Assembly (NCBI GenBank): GCA_900315105.1
Contig: OMXX01000039.1
Location: 1 to 32,338, forward strand
Reading direction: 5' to 3'
DNA length: 32,338 nucleotides
Source of the DNA: an uncultured Prevotellaceae bacterium
GTDB taxonomy: Bacteria > Bacteroidota > Bacteroidia > Bacteroidales > Bacteroidaceae
Part shown: positions 15,982-25,661 of the stretch, piece after piece
Position numbering within the stretch: position 1 is the stretch's first letter
How the letters are laid out: every line of letters starts with the position of its first letter
Notes under the pieces: generated by a model
What the model saw: only the letters and a program-made list of their open reading frames with translations
Databases searched by the model: none
What the model was told of the DNA's origin: nothing
Made by a program: the position numbers and the translations under genes

Positions 15982-17127
15982 TTAGAAATAGCTCCGTAAT
16001 AGGAATGTTGTTAAGGCAAAATGAACTAACAAAATCCATGCGACCTTTCTACTATGCTGTTTTTTAAAAACAGGAAAATTTAAGAGAGGATATGCTAAAA
16101 CTATTGGATAAAGGAACCAAGATAAATAAGCAAAACGATTTGAGAACAGGCTTCTAATTAAAACAACCCAGAATGCATTTGCATACATATAAGTACCAAG
16201 CAAAATCAGATATGTATTATTAAATAACTTTCGTTTGAATATAGTGTACCACCCTAATATGATTGGCATAGAGCTATAAATCAAAAAATCCCATCGAAAG
16301 CGGCTCTCCATTTCCACGCCCCATGAATCCGCCACATCTGCTCCGCTTTGTAAATTTGCAGCCAAACGGTCATCAAAGCCAAGCACTGTAAGTAGATTTG
16401 ACAAATACCCGCCAATTACCAAGCTAAGGAAAATTGAGCCTACCCATGATATATACATATATCTCGGTTTTCTAACATAATATGTAAAAATAGTACAAGC
16501 AATTGGCAATGCAACTGATTTATGACAGCCTAAAGCTAAAAATGTCAGAACAGCTGGCCATAGTTTCTCTCCTTTGCAAAATCGTGCCAACGCATATATC
16601 AAAAAGCTACAAGCCAGACCATTACGAAGGCCATTGACAGAATATCCATAAAAAGAAAATGCACCTATACTGAAAAGCATTAGCGCCGCCCCATGCCTAT
16701 AGTCGAATTTACGGCAACCTAAATACATCATCGTAATGTAAAAAAACATCACAATAGCAAAGAAGAAGTTTACACTCATTAACTGAGCACATAGAAACAT
16801 CACCGTATAAAATAACCAATCTTTACCCGCACTTTCTGACACATCTACAGAACCATCGTTATATTCATGTATATGATATACCCCATAATTCTGCATAACA
16901 TTATAAGAAGCATTGTAAACAACGGTATCTCCAAAAAATGTCGACACTGGTCTGAAACCAAAAAACAAAATGTAGAACAAACAAAACAAAACAATAGGCT
17001 GATAATTAAATCTCTGATTGATCACAGCGTAATGCTGTTTTGATTCCATACTGCTGAACATGGCCATTGTCATTATTACAACTATGAGCCAATATACATG
17101 GAAATAATATGGTGCGAATTCTAACAT
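15982..17127 (-). CDS. wzy: EpsG-type O-antigen/capsule polymerase (Wzy)
   Basis: A 381-residue polytopic membrane protein with about ten hydrophobic segments. Family-typical features are a FRPVSTFFGDTVVYNASYN loop after the second segment, GYSVNGLRNGLACSFLIYALA in the middle, and LALGCHKSVALP with its conserved His. These mark the EpsG group of Wzy polymerases, which join flipped repeat units in the periplasm. It overlaps the GT32 gene by 7 nt. It is the only good polymerase candidate in the window and pairs with the Wzx at 7439-8857. Confidence 0.88.
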   Translation of the reverse strand: MLEFAPYYFHVYWLIVVIMTMAMFSSMESKQHYAVINQRFNYQPIVLFCLFYILFFGFRPVSTFFGDTVVYNASYNVMQNYGVYHIHEYNDGSVDVSESAGKDWLFYTVMFLCAQLMSVNFFFAIVMFFYITMMYLGCRKFDYRHGAALMLFSIGAFSFYGYSVNGLRNGLACSFLIYALARFCKGEKLWPAVLTFLALGCHKSVALPIACTIFTYYVRKPRYMYISWVGSIFLSLVIGGYLSNLLTVLGFDDRLAANLQSGADVADSWGVEMESRFRWDFLIYSSMPIILGWYTIFKRKLFNNTYLILLGTYMYANAFWVVLIRSLFSNRFAYLSWFLYPIVLAYPLLNFPVFKKQHSRKVAWILLVHFALTTFLLRSYF

Positions 17128-17879
17128 AATGATCTTCTATGCAATAAACGATTAATAGAACGAGCGTTGTCCTGCCCAATCAGTCTAAAGATAAAGTTTT
17201 TTATCCGATGTAGTCTAAAACTAAGTGAACGATGGTCCATCCATGAACAATCATAATGATGGATTGAAACAGTCCTCTCAGTTATTGTTGTTATGCCCGT
17301 AGTGGAATCCATCGGACAGAAGTAATCTGATGGATAGATCCAAATTCCATCTACTTCCTGAAGATTATCAGACGATGCCATCCCATGGTTGTAGAGTTCG
17401 CGAGTAGTGTATGAAACAACCGTAGCATTATCAAATGATCCGTCCGATTTTCGATACTCCTGATTGGTATATATTTGAAGCATTCTTTCGTAGAATGGAT
17501 GCCCAGCCTCCACACCTAATCCCAGCCCAGGAGCTACCATTGGTTTTCCTTCCCATGAAGCACTTTGCTCTATACCCATAAAGGCACCACGTTTAATGAT
17601 ATCATCGAGTGGTTTTATCACCTCCACATCTGTATCAAAATATAATCCTCCATAGTGAAAAAGAATCCAAAATCTGGCATAATCACTCACAAAAGCATAT
17701 TTTTTAACATCATATGCTTGCTGAGTATAGGGAATGATATTCACATCAAAATTATCCTCATTCCATTCCTTAATCTCATAGTCAGGTAGATATCTCCGCC
17801 AACTGGCAATGCACTTCTGCGCAGAAGTAGGCAGGGGATTCCGTCCAAACCAACAATAATGTATAACCTTAGGAATCAT
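17121..17879 (-). CDS. GT32-type glycosyltransferase (DXD capsular transferase)
   Basis: A 252-residue soluble transferase with MIPKVIHYCWFGRNPLP at the N-terminus, EWNEDNFD near residue 40 and the DXD pair Asp82/Asp84 in GGLYFDTDVEVIKP. It ends with a conserved SIHHYDCSWMDH segment, similar to the SWTSP-type ending of the other GT32 protein. The two GT32 genes flank the wzy-GT2 pair, so the block could have arisen by duplication and divergence. It overlaps both neighbours by 4-7 nt. Confidence 0.92.
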   Translation of the reverse strand: MIPKVIHYCWFGRNPLPTSAQKCIASWRRYLPDYEIKEWNEDNFDVNIIPYTQQAYDVKKYAFVSDYARFWILFHYGGLYFDTDVEVIKPLDDIIKRGAFMGIEQSASWEGKPMVAPGLGLGVEAGHPFYERMLQIYTNQEYRKSDGSFDNATVVSYTTRELYNHGMASSDNLQEVDGIWIYPSDYFCPMDSTTGITTITERTVSIHHYDCSWMDHRSLSFRLHRIKNFIFRLIGQDNARSINRLLHRRSLC

Positions 17880-18889
17880 CTTTTCTGTTTAAAACCAATA
17901 ATATACTGCGCTCCAGGCAGAAAACTGATTAGCCATGTCACCACAAAACTACCTATGAAAGTCATAAGTGTTACCAACATAATCTGCATGATGCCCATAT
18001 CATACAGCCATGTCCATTTCCATATGATAGATCGCATGATAAAAAGATGAACGAGATATATGCCAAAACAACAATTACTAACTAAAGCTACAATTTTATG
18101 CCATCCAACGGTCTCATCATAAACTATTCTAATACGTTTTGCTAATAAGAACCATGCCGCACACATCATTACTGTAAAGGCACTAAGATACCAGAACACA
18201 TCATAAAAAGGCACTTGCATTTTCAGAATCTTCAATAATGTAGCAAGAGTTATTGGTATCAAAAAAAACAAGAAACTTCTCCAAATGCTTTCCGTTTTCA
18301 CATACATACTTATATAATATCCCAAAAGGAAATAGCCTACGTATCCACTAAAATAATAAAAAACGCCAGAATAACTTTCATTTACAATAAGGACGCTTCT
18401 AACAAGAGGATAGCACAAAGTAATAAGCCATAAACAAAGATAGAATCTGCACTCTCTCTTTGTTGCACTCCTCAACCATGCAGACAAAATCGGCGCCAAC
18501 AGATAAAGCCCTGCAAGCATATACATAAACCATAAAATAGGAGAAAACTGCGCCTGAATTGGTATTGAAAGCAGCCCACTCCAAATATGTGAACTGAGAA
18601 TGACATCTTTTGGTACATATATTATCATAGACACAAGTGTCCAAAATAATATAGGTCCTACAATCTTTCTTAATCGCCTATGAAGAAATTGCTTTGTTGG
18701 AATTCTAATTGGAAGTAACAATGCGCCACTCACCATCACAAATAATCCAATCCCAGGAGCTGTTAGCATGCTTATCGAAGATAGAACATAAGAATCTAAC
18801 CCGGTATTGGGGATGGGAGCATGCATGGCAATAATCATTATACATGCTAAAATACGAATGATATCAAGATAGAAAACGCGATTTTTCAT
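17876..18889 (-). CDS. Acyltransferase-3 family O-acyltransferase (intact)
   Basis: A 337-residue membrane protein with about ten hydrophobic segments. The start VFYLDIIRILACIMIIAMHAP holds the family histidine, and LFVMVSGALLLP and the RRLRKIVGPILFW region follow. It probably O-acetylates a sugar of the polymer on the membrane. Of the four acyltransferase-3 genes in the window it is the only one with an unbroken frame. It contains a T8 tract (18261-18268) encoding Leu-Phe-Phe-Leu, which is in frame at eight, the same length that would restore the T9-broken gene at 13227-14337. It overlaps both neighbours by 4 nt. Confidence 0.9.
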   Translation of the reverse strand: MKNRVFYLDIIRILACIMIIAMHAPIPNTGLDSYVLSSISMLTAPGIGLFVMVSGALLLPIRIPTKQFLHRRLRKIVGPILFWTLVSMIIYVPKDVILSSHIWSGLLSIPIQAQFSPILWFMYMLAGLYLLAPILSAWLRSATKRECRFYLCLWLITLCYPLVRSVLIVNESYSGVFYYFSGYVGYFLLGYYISMYVKTESIWRSFLFFLIPITLATLLKILKMQVPFYDVFWYLSAFTVMMCAAWFLLAKRIRIVYDETVGWHKIVALVSNCCFGIYLVHLFIMRSIIWKWTWLYDMGIMQIMLVTLMTFIGSFVVTWLISFLPGAQYIIGFKQKR

Positions 18890-20088
18890 TTTAGAAGCAA
18901 AGCGATCTTCTCAACTTCATCATCATTTCCATAATCATGAATTTGCAAATAATCTATGATTAACTTTTGTAGTTCCATATTTCTGATAAGATCAGCCATT
19001 CCCATAGCACAGCCTTCATTATCCATTGGCACAATAACGCCATCAACTCCATCATTAATTTGACTTTTGGCAGTCGGATAATTCGTTACGACAACAGGCT
19101 TACATAGCATTTGTGCCTCACGCACAGTCACAGATTTTCCTTCGTATCTCGAAGGCTGGGCATAAATATCACAAGCCTTGATATAAGGATAAGGATTGGC
19201 GCGTTTACCTAAGATGATGACATAATCTTCCATGCCAGTCTCTTGTATCTTTTGGCGAATCAATGATTCATCTCCGAAACCGATGATATACCAATACAAG
19301 TCAATACCATTTTCCCGAATCCGTCGGCAAATATCTGGCACATTATCGTAATTTTTGGCGTCTGTAAAACGACCTACAGAAAGGATATTAATCCTCCCAT
19401 CCTTTTTAGGCATCTCCACGGTCACATCCATTTCCTTTGCTCTCCTGCGAACAAATTCAGGAGAAAGGACATTCTCAATCTCCACAATCTTATCTTTCAA
19501 CGAAGGAAACACTTTCAGAAATGTTTTCGTCACGTCAGGCGAAATACTCACAATATGATCATACGCCCCCCAAACAGGCGACTCTGCCTCAACATCAAAC
19601 TCTACCTTAGTATAATCGGTATGTATCCAACATGCTTTTTTCTTTGCACTTACCTTACTCAGTACATAATTGTGTGGTTGTAGGAAACTAATGGCTATGT
19701 CATATTCACCGTATTTCTCCAATGAAGGCAAATGAGGTTCTATTTCTTGAGCAACATACTGGAAAATAGCATATTGCGGTTTGGAAGGGTCTTTGGGCAT
19801 ATATTTCCTTGCTCTCCACTTTGCCTTCAACCGGCCCCACGCAATACCAAACAGCCCCCTATGCAGAGCCTCAGTAATTGGGCTCTCAATGCATGCATAA
19901 GCGGGGCTCTCAGGCAATAGATTTACCTCCTTAGGAATAAACTGTATCAATTCTCCTTGATGGCGATGAAGAAACAGGTCAATATCGTATTTAGAATAAT
20001 CCAACGCCTGCAGCAACCCGATAAGGCTCATCTCTGCCCCACCTAGCTCTAAATAATGCATGGATATGAATATTCGTTTTCTAATCAT
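18886..20088 (-). CDS. GT4 family glycosyltransferase
   Basis: A 400-residue GT-B enzyme. The N-terminal glycine loop is HYLELGGAEMSLIGLL, and KKKACWIHTDYTKVEFD occurs in the middle. The donor domain has ILSVGRFTDAKNYDNVP and PSRYEGKSVTVREAQMLCKP, with E-x7-E spacing. It is the third gene of a tandem GT4 trio that shares the GGAE-type opening and a W-[IV]-H-[TF]-D motif, suggesting descent from one ancestor by duplication. It overlaps the upstream GT4 by 8 nt. Confidence 0.92.
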   Translation of the reverse strand: MIRKRIFISMHYLELGGAEMSLIGLLQALDYSKYDIDLFLHRHQGELIQFIPKEVNLLPESPAYACIESPITEALHRGLFGIAWGRLKAKWRARKYMPKDPSKPQYAIFQYVAQEIEPHLPSLEKYGEYDIAISFLQPHNYVLSKVSAKKKACWIHTDYTKVEFDVEAESPVWGAYDHIVSISPDVTKTFLKVFPSLKDKIVEIENVLSPEFVRRRAKEMDVTVEMPKKDGRINILSVGRFTDAKNYDNVPDICRRIRENGIDLYWYIIGFGDESLIRQKIQETGMEDYVIILGKRANPYPYIKACDIYAQPSRYEGKSVTVREAQMLCKPVVVTNYPTAKSQINDGVDGVIVPMDNEGCAMGMADLIRNMELQKLIIDYLQIHDYGNDDEVEKIALLLK

Positions 20089-21211
20089 CCATCAATGACT
20101 CTATTTTATTAACTACTTGAGAAGGAATTAAGTCGCGCATTCGTCCTCGTGCAACTTTTGCATAATCTCTCATTATTTCCATATTATTTAGAGCGTTTAC
20201 TAAACCAGCATATAAACCTTCCTCCGAATTCTCAACCAACATACCAAACTTACCTTCTTGCAACAGTTCATTGGGACCAGAGCAATAGGTGCTGACTACA
20301 GGGATTCCTAACACCATGGCTTCAGCAATCACAAGACTGAATCCTTCTGCACGAGAAGAACAGACAAACAAATCAGACTCACTCATTTCTTGATAGGGGT
20401 TCTTTAAAAAACCAGGAAGGGATACATAAGATTGCATCTCATGACTTTCAACCAACCTTTCTAAGGTTTCACGATCGGCTCCTTCGCCAAGAATCAACAA
20501 ATCGACAAGATATCCATTATCATGCAGACGCTTTACCACTTTCAACAAACGATCAAAACCCTTTTGAGGAACTAGCCTTCCAACACTTATCAATCTTACA
20601 GCCCCTTCTTCGCACTTCTTATGTCCAACTTTTGAGCAAATATCATTAACGTCTATAGGGTTATAAATCGTGATGGTCTTATCCTCAAATCCATATAGAT
20701 CGCAAAAAGATTGATAAGCTGATTGTGATACACAAACGATCTTATTTAATACAGAATAAGCCCGTTTTTCTTCATCTATATCTTTATATATTCCCAACTT
20801 AATTGGCCAAGGATTATCCTTCAAATCAGTATGAACCCAGGCAATCTTTTTTGCCTTGGAATTAGCATGAGATAATAATTTTGTCAAAAATCCCTCACAA
20901 AAAGCAATTTCAACATCATGTCCTTGAGGGACAAACCATTTATATACCCAACTTAATGGTAAATACGAATATACTAGTTTATACTTAATTCTGTTCCACA
21001 ATCGACTTAATGAAGAACCTTTATAAGAGATGATTGGCTTATAATGTGTAACTTGCTTTCTAACATCCTCACAATATATGCCCTCATTTACAATAGGACA
21101 TACCGTTACTTCGTACTTGTTGTAATCAAAGTGCTTTATAAGCACAGAAAGGACCTTCTCTGCTCCCCCGCCAGCCAAAGACTCTATAACAAAAAGCACT
21201 TTTCTTTTCAT
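20081..21211 (-). CDS. GT4 family glycosyltransferase
   Basis: A 376-residue GT-B enzyme with VIESLAGGGAEKVLSVLI at the N-terminus, AKKIAWVHTDLKDNPWP, then LISVGRLVPQKGFDRLL and the donor motif CSSRAEGFSLVIAEAMVLGIP. The pattern resembles the galactosyl- and N-acetylgalactosaminyl-transferases of capsule and protein glycosylation loci, but the donor cannot be fixed. It is the middle gene of the tandem GT4 trio and lies 2 nt from the upstream member. Confidence 0.93.
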   Translation of the reverse strand: MKRKVLFVIESLAGGGAEKVLSVLIKHFDYNKYEVTVCPIVNEGIYCEDVRKQVTHYKPIISYKGSSLSRLWNRIKYKLVYSYLPLSWVYKWFVPQGHDVEIAFCEGFLTKLLSHANSKAKKIAWVHTDLKDNPWPIKLGIYKDIDEEKRAYSVLNKIVCVSQSAYQSFCDLYGFEDKTITIYNPIDVNDICSKVGHKKCEEGAVRLISVGRLVPQKGFDRLLKVVKRLHDNGYLVDLLILGEGADRETLERLVESHEMQSYVSLPGFLKNPYQEMSESDLFVCSSRAEGFSLVIAEAMVLGIPVVSTYCSGPNELLQEGKFGMLVENSEEGLYAGLVNALNNMEIMRDYAKVARGRMRDLIPSQVVNKIESLMDD

Positions 21212-21213
21212 AA

Positions 21214-22383
21214 TTATACAAGAGACAAGAACTTTTCTATATCTGTGTTTTTAACATCTCGAAGATTTAAAATTGGGGAGGCCGTCAATCCCTTTTCTAT
21301 TCCTTCTACAATATCCCAAGTACTCATCCCTACGACGAAACCATTTTCACGTTCCTTTAATTGTTCACGAGCACCTGTAAAATCAGTTGCTACAATAGGA
21401 TTTCCGAAACACAAAGCCTCGGCTAACGTAATACAGAATCCTTCATGACGTGAAGGTTGCATATAGATGTCACAATCCTGCATATAAGCATAAGGATTTG
21501 TTTTGGTTCCAAAGAAAACCACATCTTCTGATAATCCTAATCTATCAACTTCATTCTTACAATGTTCCAAATCATTTCCTTCGCCAATAAAATACCAACG
21601 TATATCGTAGCCTTTCTCTTTCAAAGTTTTCAGAGCCTGAATAGCTTCGAATTGTCCCTTTTCAGGAGATATTCGACCCACGGTAAGAATTCGTTTACCT
21701 TTGAAATCATCCTGAAAGGATTCACCTAATGTCGCCAGTTCCCTAATCTGTAACGGTGATACAATATTATGGAATACCTCTGTCTTATCCTTAAACTGCG
21801 GAAATATTTGATCAAAAATAGCCTTGCCTGTTTCAGATACAACAAAGATTCGTTCATACTGCCCATACAGCTGCCGAACCATATTTCTGTCTATCCAAAA
21901 TTTTGAAACATCAAAATGTATCCATCCAATCTTCTTCTTTGACTTTATCTTATTGCAAATATAATAATCTATATCTGATGTTGGCCCAGCATAAGCAACT
22001 GCCAGATCAAAAGTTTCTTCTAGTCCCTTGGTATCTTTTAAGACATATTGTGTCCACCCCATGAAACTGCCTTGAATTTTACAAATCAAATAGACTATCA
22101 AAGCAGAAATACCCTTTATGAGTCTACCTGTCTGGATATAGGACTTAATGCTCTGAAGAGGCGGATTTTTCAATTCATCCCAATGCTCTTGGATATCAGA
22201 TATATGATGAATCGTAACATCTGATGGAAGATACGGCAACAAGCCACCTTCTTGACGAACAAGTCCTATATGTATATCATATTTCTCACGGGGGAGAACT
22301 AACAACAAATTGATAAGTGACTTCTCTACGCCACCTACATTCATTGAATAGAGAAGGAAAAAGATCTTTTTCTTCAATTCCAT
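21214..22383 (-). CDS. GT4 family glycosyltransferase
   Basis: A 389-residue GT-B enzyme. It starts KKIFFLLYSMNVGGVEKSLI, carries KKKIGWIHFDVSKFWID, ILTVGRISPEKGQFEA and the donor motif QPSRHEGFCITLAEALCFGNP. It is first in the tandem GT4 trio and shares its motif order with the other two. The gene follows the mutase-like flavoprotein with a 1-nt gap, so it could use the sugar nucleotide which that enzyme makes. Confidence 0.92.
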   Translation of the reverse strand: MELKKKIFFLLYSMNVGGVEKSLINLLLVLPREKYDIHIGLVRQEGGLLPYLPSDVTIHHISDIQEHWDELKNPPLQSIKSYIQTGRLIKGISALIVYLICKIQGSFMGWTQYVLKDTKGLEETFDLAVAYAGPTSDIDYYICNKIKSKKKIGWIHFDVSKFWIDRNMVRQLYGQYERIFVVSETGKAIFDQIFPQFKDKTEVFHNIVSPLQIRELATLGESFQDDFKGKRILTVGRISPEKGQFEAIQALKTLKEKGYDIRWYFIGEGNDLEHCKNEVDRLGLSEDVVFFGTKTNPYAYMQDCDIYMQPSRHEGFCITLAEALCFGNPIVATDFTGAREQLKERENGFVVGMSTWDIVEGIEKGLTASPILNLRDVKNTDIEKFLSLV

Positions 22384-22384
22384 C

Positions 22385-23632
22385 TTATTGAAATTTGGAA
22401 CAGGTCTTCATCGCCGCATCCATAGCCACATCCATATTATAATACTCCCAGTCAGCAAAACGTCCTGTGAAGAAGAAATTATGAGATGAAAGTTCTCTTT
22501 TCAATTCTGAAATCATTTCCCTGGTATGAGCATCTTGGATGGGGTAAGTATATGGATTATACTGATGACAGATATACTGTGGATGGAGCGGCATTTTTTC
22601 CAGATTCTTCTTAATATCGGCTTCAGAAATAGCATCTGTAAACTCCACCGTACCTGTCATCACATCCTCATTGGCATTATTAGTTGGAGAGAAATTCCCC
22701 GTACAAATAATACGATGAGCTTCATATTCCTCACTCGGCAAATAAAGCCAGCTATAAGGGTTCTTATCTATTTTACAGAATACAGATGTGGTTCCATGTG
22801 ATTCCAAGCCTTCTATCTGAGAATTGAATTGCCCCAAAGAGATACCTTTTATCGTATGTGGAAGTGATTTAATGTTGCCACAGAATACGACTATGTCATA
22901 TTCCTCCCCATCATATCCGACCTGCCACTTGCCATTCTCATAGCTCAACGCATCAATATCAGCTGAGTATCTGACATCCAAGCCTTCAGCCAGACTATCC
23001 GCAATAAACTGTGAGCCGTTTTCTTTCTCATACCAGAAAGTGCTATGTACGAACTTCTTTTCCTTCACCTGTTTAAAATTATTATAAATAATCTCTTCAA
23101 CAGTAGGCATCGGCAACTTCCCTTCAAGCCACGAAATAGGCACATCACACAGTGAACGACGCCAGATTTTCTTGTTATAGGGCTCGAAGTAGATATCATA
23201 TAATGTTTTGCCAAAGCGTCTCACCAAGAACTCCTCAAAATTGGAGATTTCTTTATCCTCCTGCTTGGTCATAGTTATAATGTCGTTCACAACACCTTTT
23301 ACAATGTCGTCAGTCAACATATATACATGGTTTTCAATAGGATAAGGCACATACTGACCATCAGACATGATGACAGAAGAATTCCTGTCAGCTTTTACAA
23401 AATCTCGTTCTTGGTAAAACCGACTCCAAAACCAATCCAACACATGGGAAAATTTGGAATTAAACACATGTCCGCCACAAGTATGGAATAGACTTCCTTC
23501 TACTCGTTTACATTTAATCAGGCCACCAGGCTGGGTGTCTTTTTCGTAAACTACGACTGGATATCTATCCTTTAGTAACTGGGCAACTGTTAATCCTGAG
23601 ATACCAGCACCAATTACTGCAACTTTCTTCAT
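22385..23632 (-). CDS. UDP-galactopyranose-mutase-like FAD-dependent sugar-nucleotide enzyme
   Basis: A 415-residue flavoprotein with an N-terminal FAD-binding motif VIGAGISGLTVAQLL (residues 5-19) and PGGLIKCKR. Its later motifs line up with UDP-galactopyranose mutase: HTCGGHVFNSK for HKYGAHIFHTN, FEPYNKKIWRRSLCDVP for KGYTEKQWGRKCTELP, and FTGRFADWEYYNMDVAMD for FGGRLAEYKYYDM. It is longer than and divergent from the true Glf encoded at 4162-5283. It may be a mutase for another sugar nucleotide (for example a 6-deoxy or amino sugar furanose) or a related desaturase/oxidoreductase. It overlaps the upstream gene by 1 nt and precedes the GT4 trio. Confidence 0.78.
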   Translation of the reverse strand: MKKVAVIGAGISGLTVAQLLKDRYPVVVYEKDTQPGGLIKCKRVEGSLFHTCGGHVFNSKFSHVLDWFWSRFYQERDFVKADRNSSVIMSDGQYVPYPIENHVYMLTDDIVKGVVNDIITMTKQEDKEISNFEEFLVRRFGKTLYDIYFEPYNKKIWRRSLCDVPISWLEGKLPMPTVEEIIYNNFKQVKEKKFVHSTFWYEKENGSQFIADSLAEGLDVRYSADIDALSYENGKWQVGYDGEEYDIVVFCGNIKSLPHTIKGISLGQFNSQIEGLESHGTTSVFCKIDKNPYSWLYLPSEEYEAHRIICTGNFSPTNNANEDVMTGTVEFTDAISEADIKKNLEKMPLHPQYICHQYNPYTYPIQDAHTREMISELKRELSSHNFFFTGRFADWEYYNMDVAMDAAMKTCSKFQ

Positions 23633-24603
23633 TATTCAATTGTTTTTAAAATCTCCCGCAATTGACCAACTCTTACCGAAGTATAATGCTTCTCCATGTA
23701 TTTGGCATGCTTTGCCATATCCACATTTTCACTTCTTGCTTGATCCATCTGTCGCTCGAAATCGGAGTAGCTATCACACATTGGAGCAAACTGAATAATC
23801 TCATAGAAGTCTGTATCGGGGTTTTCTTTGTATCTGGCAATAACATGACAGCCAGAAGCAATCATTTCCAGGAAACGGGGCGTTACCTGATTATAGCCAT
23901 TTCGCCACGATGGTCCACCATCCACGCACTGCGTACTATATAATGAGCATCGAGCCTGCCGTGTCAACTGCATATACTGTTCCCTACTGAGGATGTCACC
24001 AACGACTTCCCCTCTTGTCGTATAGTATTTAAATCCTTTTTCAGATTCAGGTTTATAAACATACACAAAATCCGAATGCTTCCTAGCATAATTGCGAACG
24101 AAATCCATCAAAACAGGATTCTGCCTGCCCATCAGCACAAGGTCATATTTCTTTTCAATCTTGGTTGAAGCAGTAATTCTGTATTTATCCGATAAGGACA
24201 ATGGAAGATGAGCAATATTCAATTTAGTACCTATCTCTTTGAGCATAGAATAAGCCTCCAAACTTGAGATCAAAACCAGTTTATGCTTCCTGTAGGCATA
24301 CTCAAATTCTGGTAACCTTTCCTTATTCGTGATAAAATCTATGATACAGGGGATAACCCGTTTTGTATTCCAAAAGTCATAATTACCAGAACTCAAGTCA
24401 TAACGGAACATATTACCTTTTCCCAAAGTCACTAAATCACCCAATATCGGCAGGCGAAAAGCATGAGGATTCCTTGCTATGGTAGGTTCATTCCACAGCG
24501 GGATTCCCATCTCTTTAGCAAAGATGTCTTCCCATTCAAAGACAATCTGCCAAAAGAAGCTAGAATCAATGTTACGACAAGTGAGAATACTATCAATATT
24601 CAT
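23632..24603 (-). CDS. CgeB-like GT-B glycosyltransferase
   Basis: A 323-residue soluble protein. The first half has little recognisable motif. The second half has DLVLMGRQNPVLMDFVRNY as the start of a GT-B donor domain, YMQLTRQARCSLYST, and the motif RFLEMIASGCHVIARYKENP, typical of the group 1/CgeB-type C-terminal domain that binds the nucleotide sugar. It overlaps the upstream GT2 and the downstream flavoprotein gene by 1 nt each, so it belongs to the same coupled block. Confidence 0.8.
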   Translation of the reverse strand: MNIDSILTCRNIDSSFFWQIVFEWEDIFAKEMGIPLWNEPTIARNPHAFRLPILGDLVTLGKGNMFRYDLSSGNYDFWNTKRVIPCIIDFITNKERLPEFEYAYRKHKLVLISSLEAYSMLKEIGTKLNIAHLPLSLSDKYRITASTKIEKKYDLVLMGRQNPVLMDFVRNYARKHSDFVYVYKPESEKGFKYYTTRGEVVGDILSREQYMQLTRQARCSLYSTQCVDGGPSWRNGYNQVTPRFLEMIASGCHVIARYKENPDTDFYEIIQFAPMCDSYSDFERQMDQARSENVDMAKHAKYMEKHYTSVRVGQLREILKTIE

Positions 24604-25661
24604 TATACCCGTAAATAATCAGGCTTCACCTTAATTCCAATTTTACCTAACAATATTGTTACTATGAGCTGTGGAATTTTATAAAAGATTAACTTCACGC
24701 CATAAAAACCAAGATATTTGAAGCAATTCCTTACAAATAATCCTTTCTGTCTGATTAGTTCGGATAAAGCATAGGGGGCAACAAAGTTGTAAACAAATTG
24801 TTGAGCGGTACGAGTTTTCTCTTCTCGACAAATACTATATATGTTTGAAAAGAAGTCATTAAGGAACGGGGTTCTATCTTTACCTGAATAGATACCTCCG
24901 TCCTGAAGTCTATAACAACCAAAGACCTCTTTCATTAAAAGACCTTTTCCTTGAGTAAACAGCGCATAAAACATAGTCATGTCAGACTGTATATCATATT
25001 GAAAGAATTTTGAAGAAGCTAAAGCTGCTCTCGCCCACATCGCAGTTAAATCTTTTGTAAAAAAAGGACCAGTTAAGTAGTACTGCATATCAAGAACAAG
25101 CTCAGACTGTCCACCAAATTCAATGGGGAAATGATGCTCAACTAATTTTGATTCATTTTGAATATATTCAGTATAATCACTAACACAAAATGAGCACTCT
25201 GGATGTGATTGCATCGCCTTAACCTGTTTTTCCAACTTCAACGGATCTGTCCAAAAATCATCCCCATCGCAGAATGCAACATATTTAACATTCTTCTCCC
25301 ATTCCTCATAAAAATGTTCTTTATCTTTCTTTTGAAAGAAGTAATTTGTTTTTAGAAGAATAGCCAAAAAACAACATTGTTTATTCTTTTTATGGTGAGC
25401 ATATATAAAAGAAGCCTCATCAGTCTCCCACTCTCTATAACCAGATAACTCTGTTTTATCAAAATTACATTTCAAATAATTCTTTATTACCTCTTGTTCA
25501 CCATCTGTAGAGGCATCATCAACAATGAAAGCAATATACGGAAAAGTTGTATTTTGCTTAGAAAAGCCATTCATGGCATCTTCAACATACGCCGCTTGAT
25601 TACAAGTCAAGCAATGAATACTAACATAAAAATCCTGTGATACCATAAGAACATTAAACAT
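24603..25661 (-). CDS. GT2 family glycosyltransferase
   Basis: A 352-residue GT-A enzyme of the group with a YVSIHCLTCNQAAYVEDAM opening, IVDDASTDG and the metal-binding CDGDDFWTDPLKLEKQ. The start could be the ATG at 25661 or one at 25646; the family consensus begins just after the latter, but 25661 is kept because it overlaps the upstream stop by 8 nt in the style of this operon. The C-terminus is basic and hydrophobic, suggesting membrane contact. It lies just downstream of a frameshifted acyltransferase. If translation is coupled, its expression could depend on that gene's phase. Confidence 0.9.
   Translation of the reverse strand: MFNVLMVSQDFYVSIHCLTCNQAAYVEDAMNGFSKQNTTFPYIAFIVDDASTDGEQEVIKNYLKCNFDKTELSGYREWETDEASFIYAHHKKNKQCCFLAILLKTNYFFQKKDKEHFYEEWEKNVKYVAFCDGDDFWTDPLKLEKQVKAMQSHPECSFCVSDYTEYIQNESKLVEHHFPIEFGGQSELVLDMQYYLTGPFFTKDLTAMWARAALASSKFFQYDIQSDMTMFYALFTQGKGLLMKEVFGCYRLQDGGIYSGKDRTPFLNDFFSNIYSICREEKTRTAQQFVYNFVAPYALSELIRQKGLFVRNCFKYLGFYGVKLIFYKIPQLIVTILLGKIGIKVKPDYLRV

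Noticed and set aside
15968..16039. N-terminal extension of the GT2 gene to an ATG at 16039
   Set aside because: The extension reads through the 3' end of wzy and precedes the conserved GT2 start; the ATG at 15967 fits the family.
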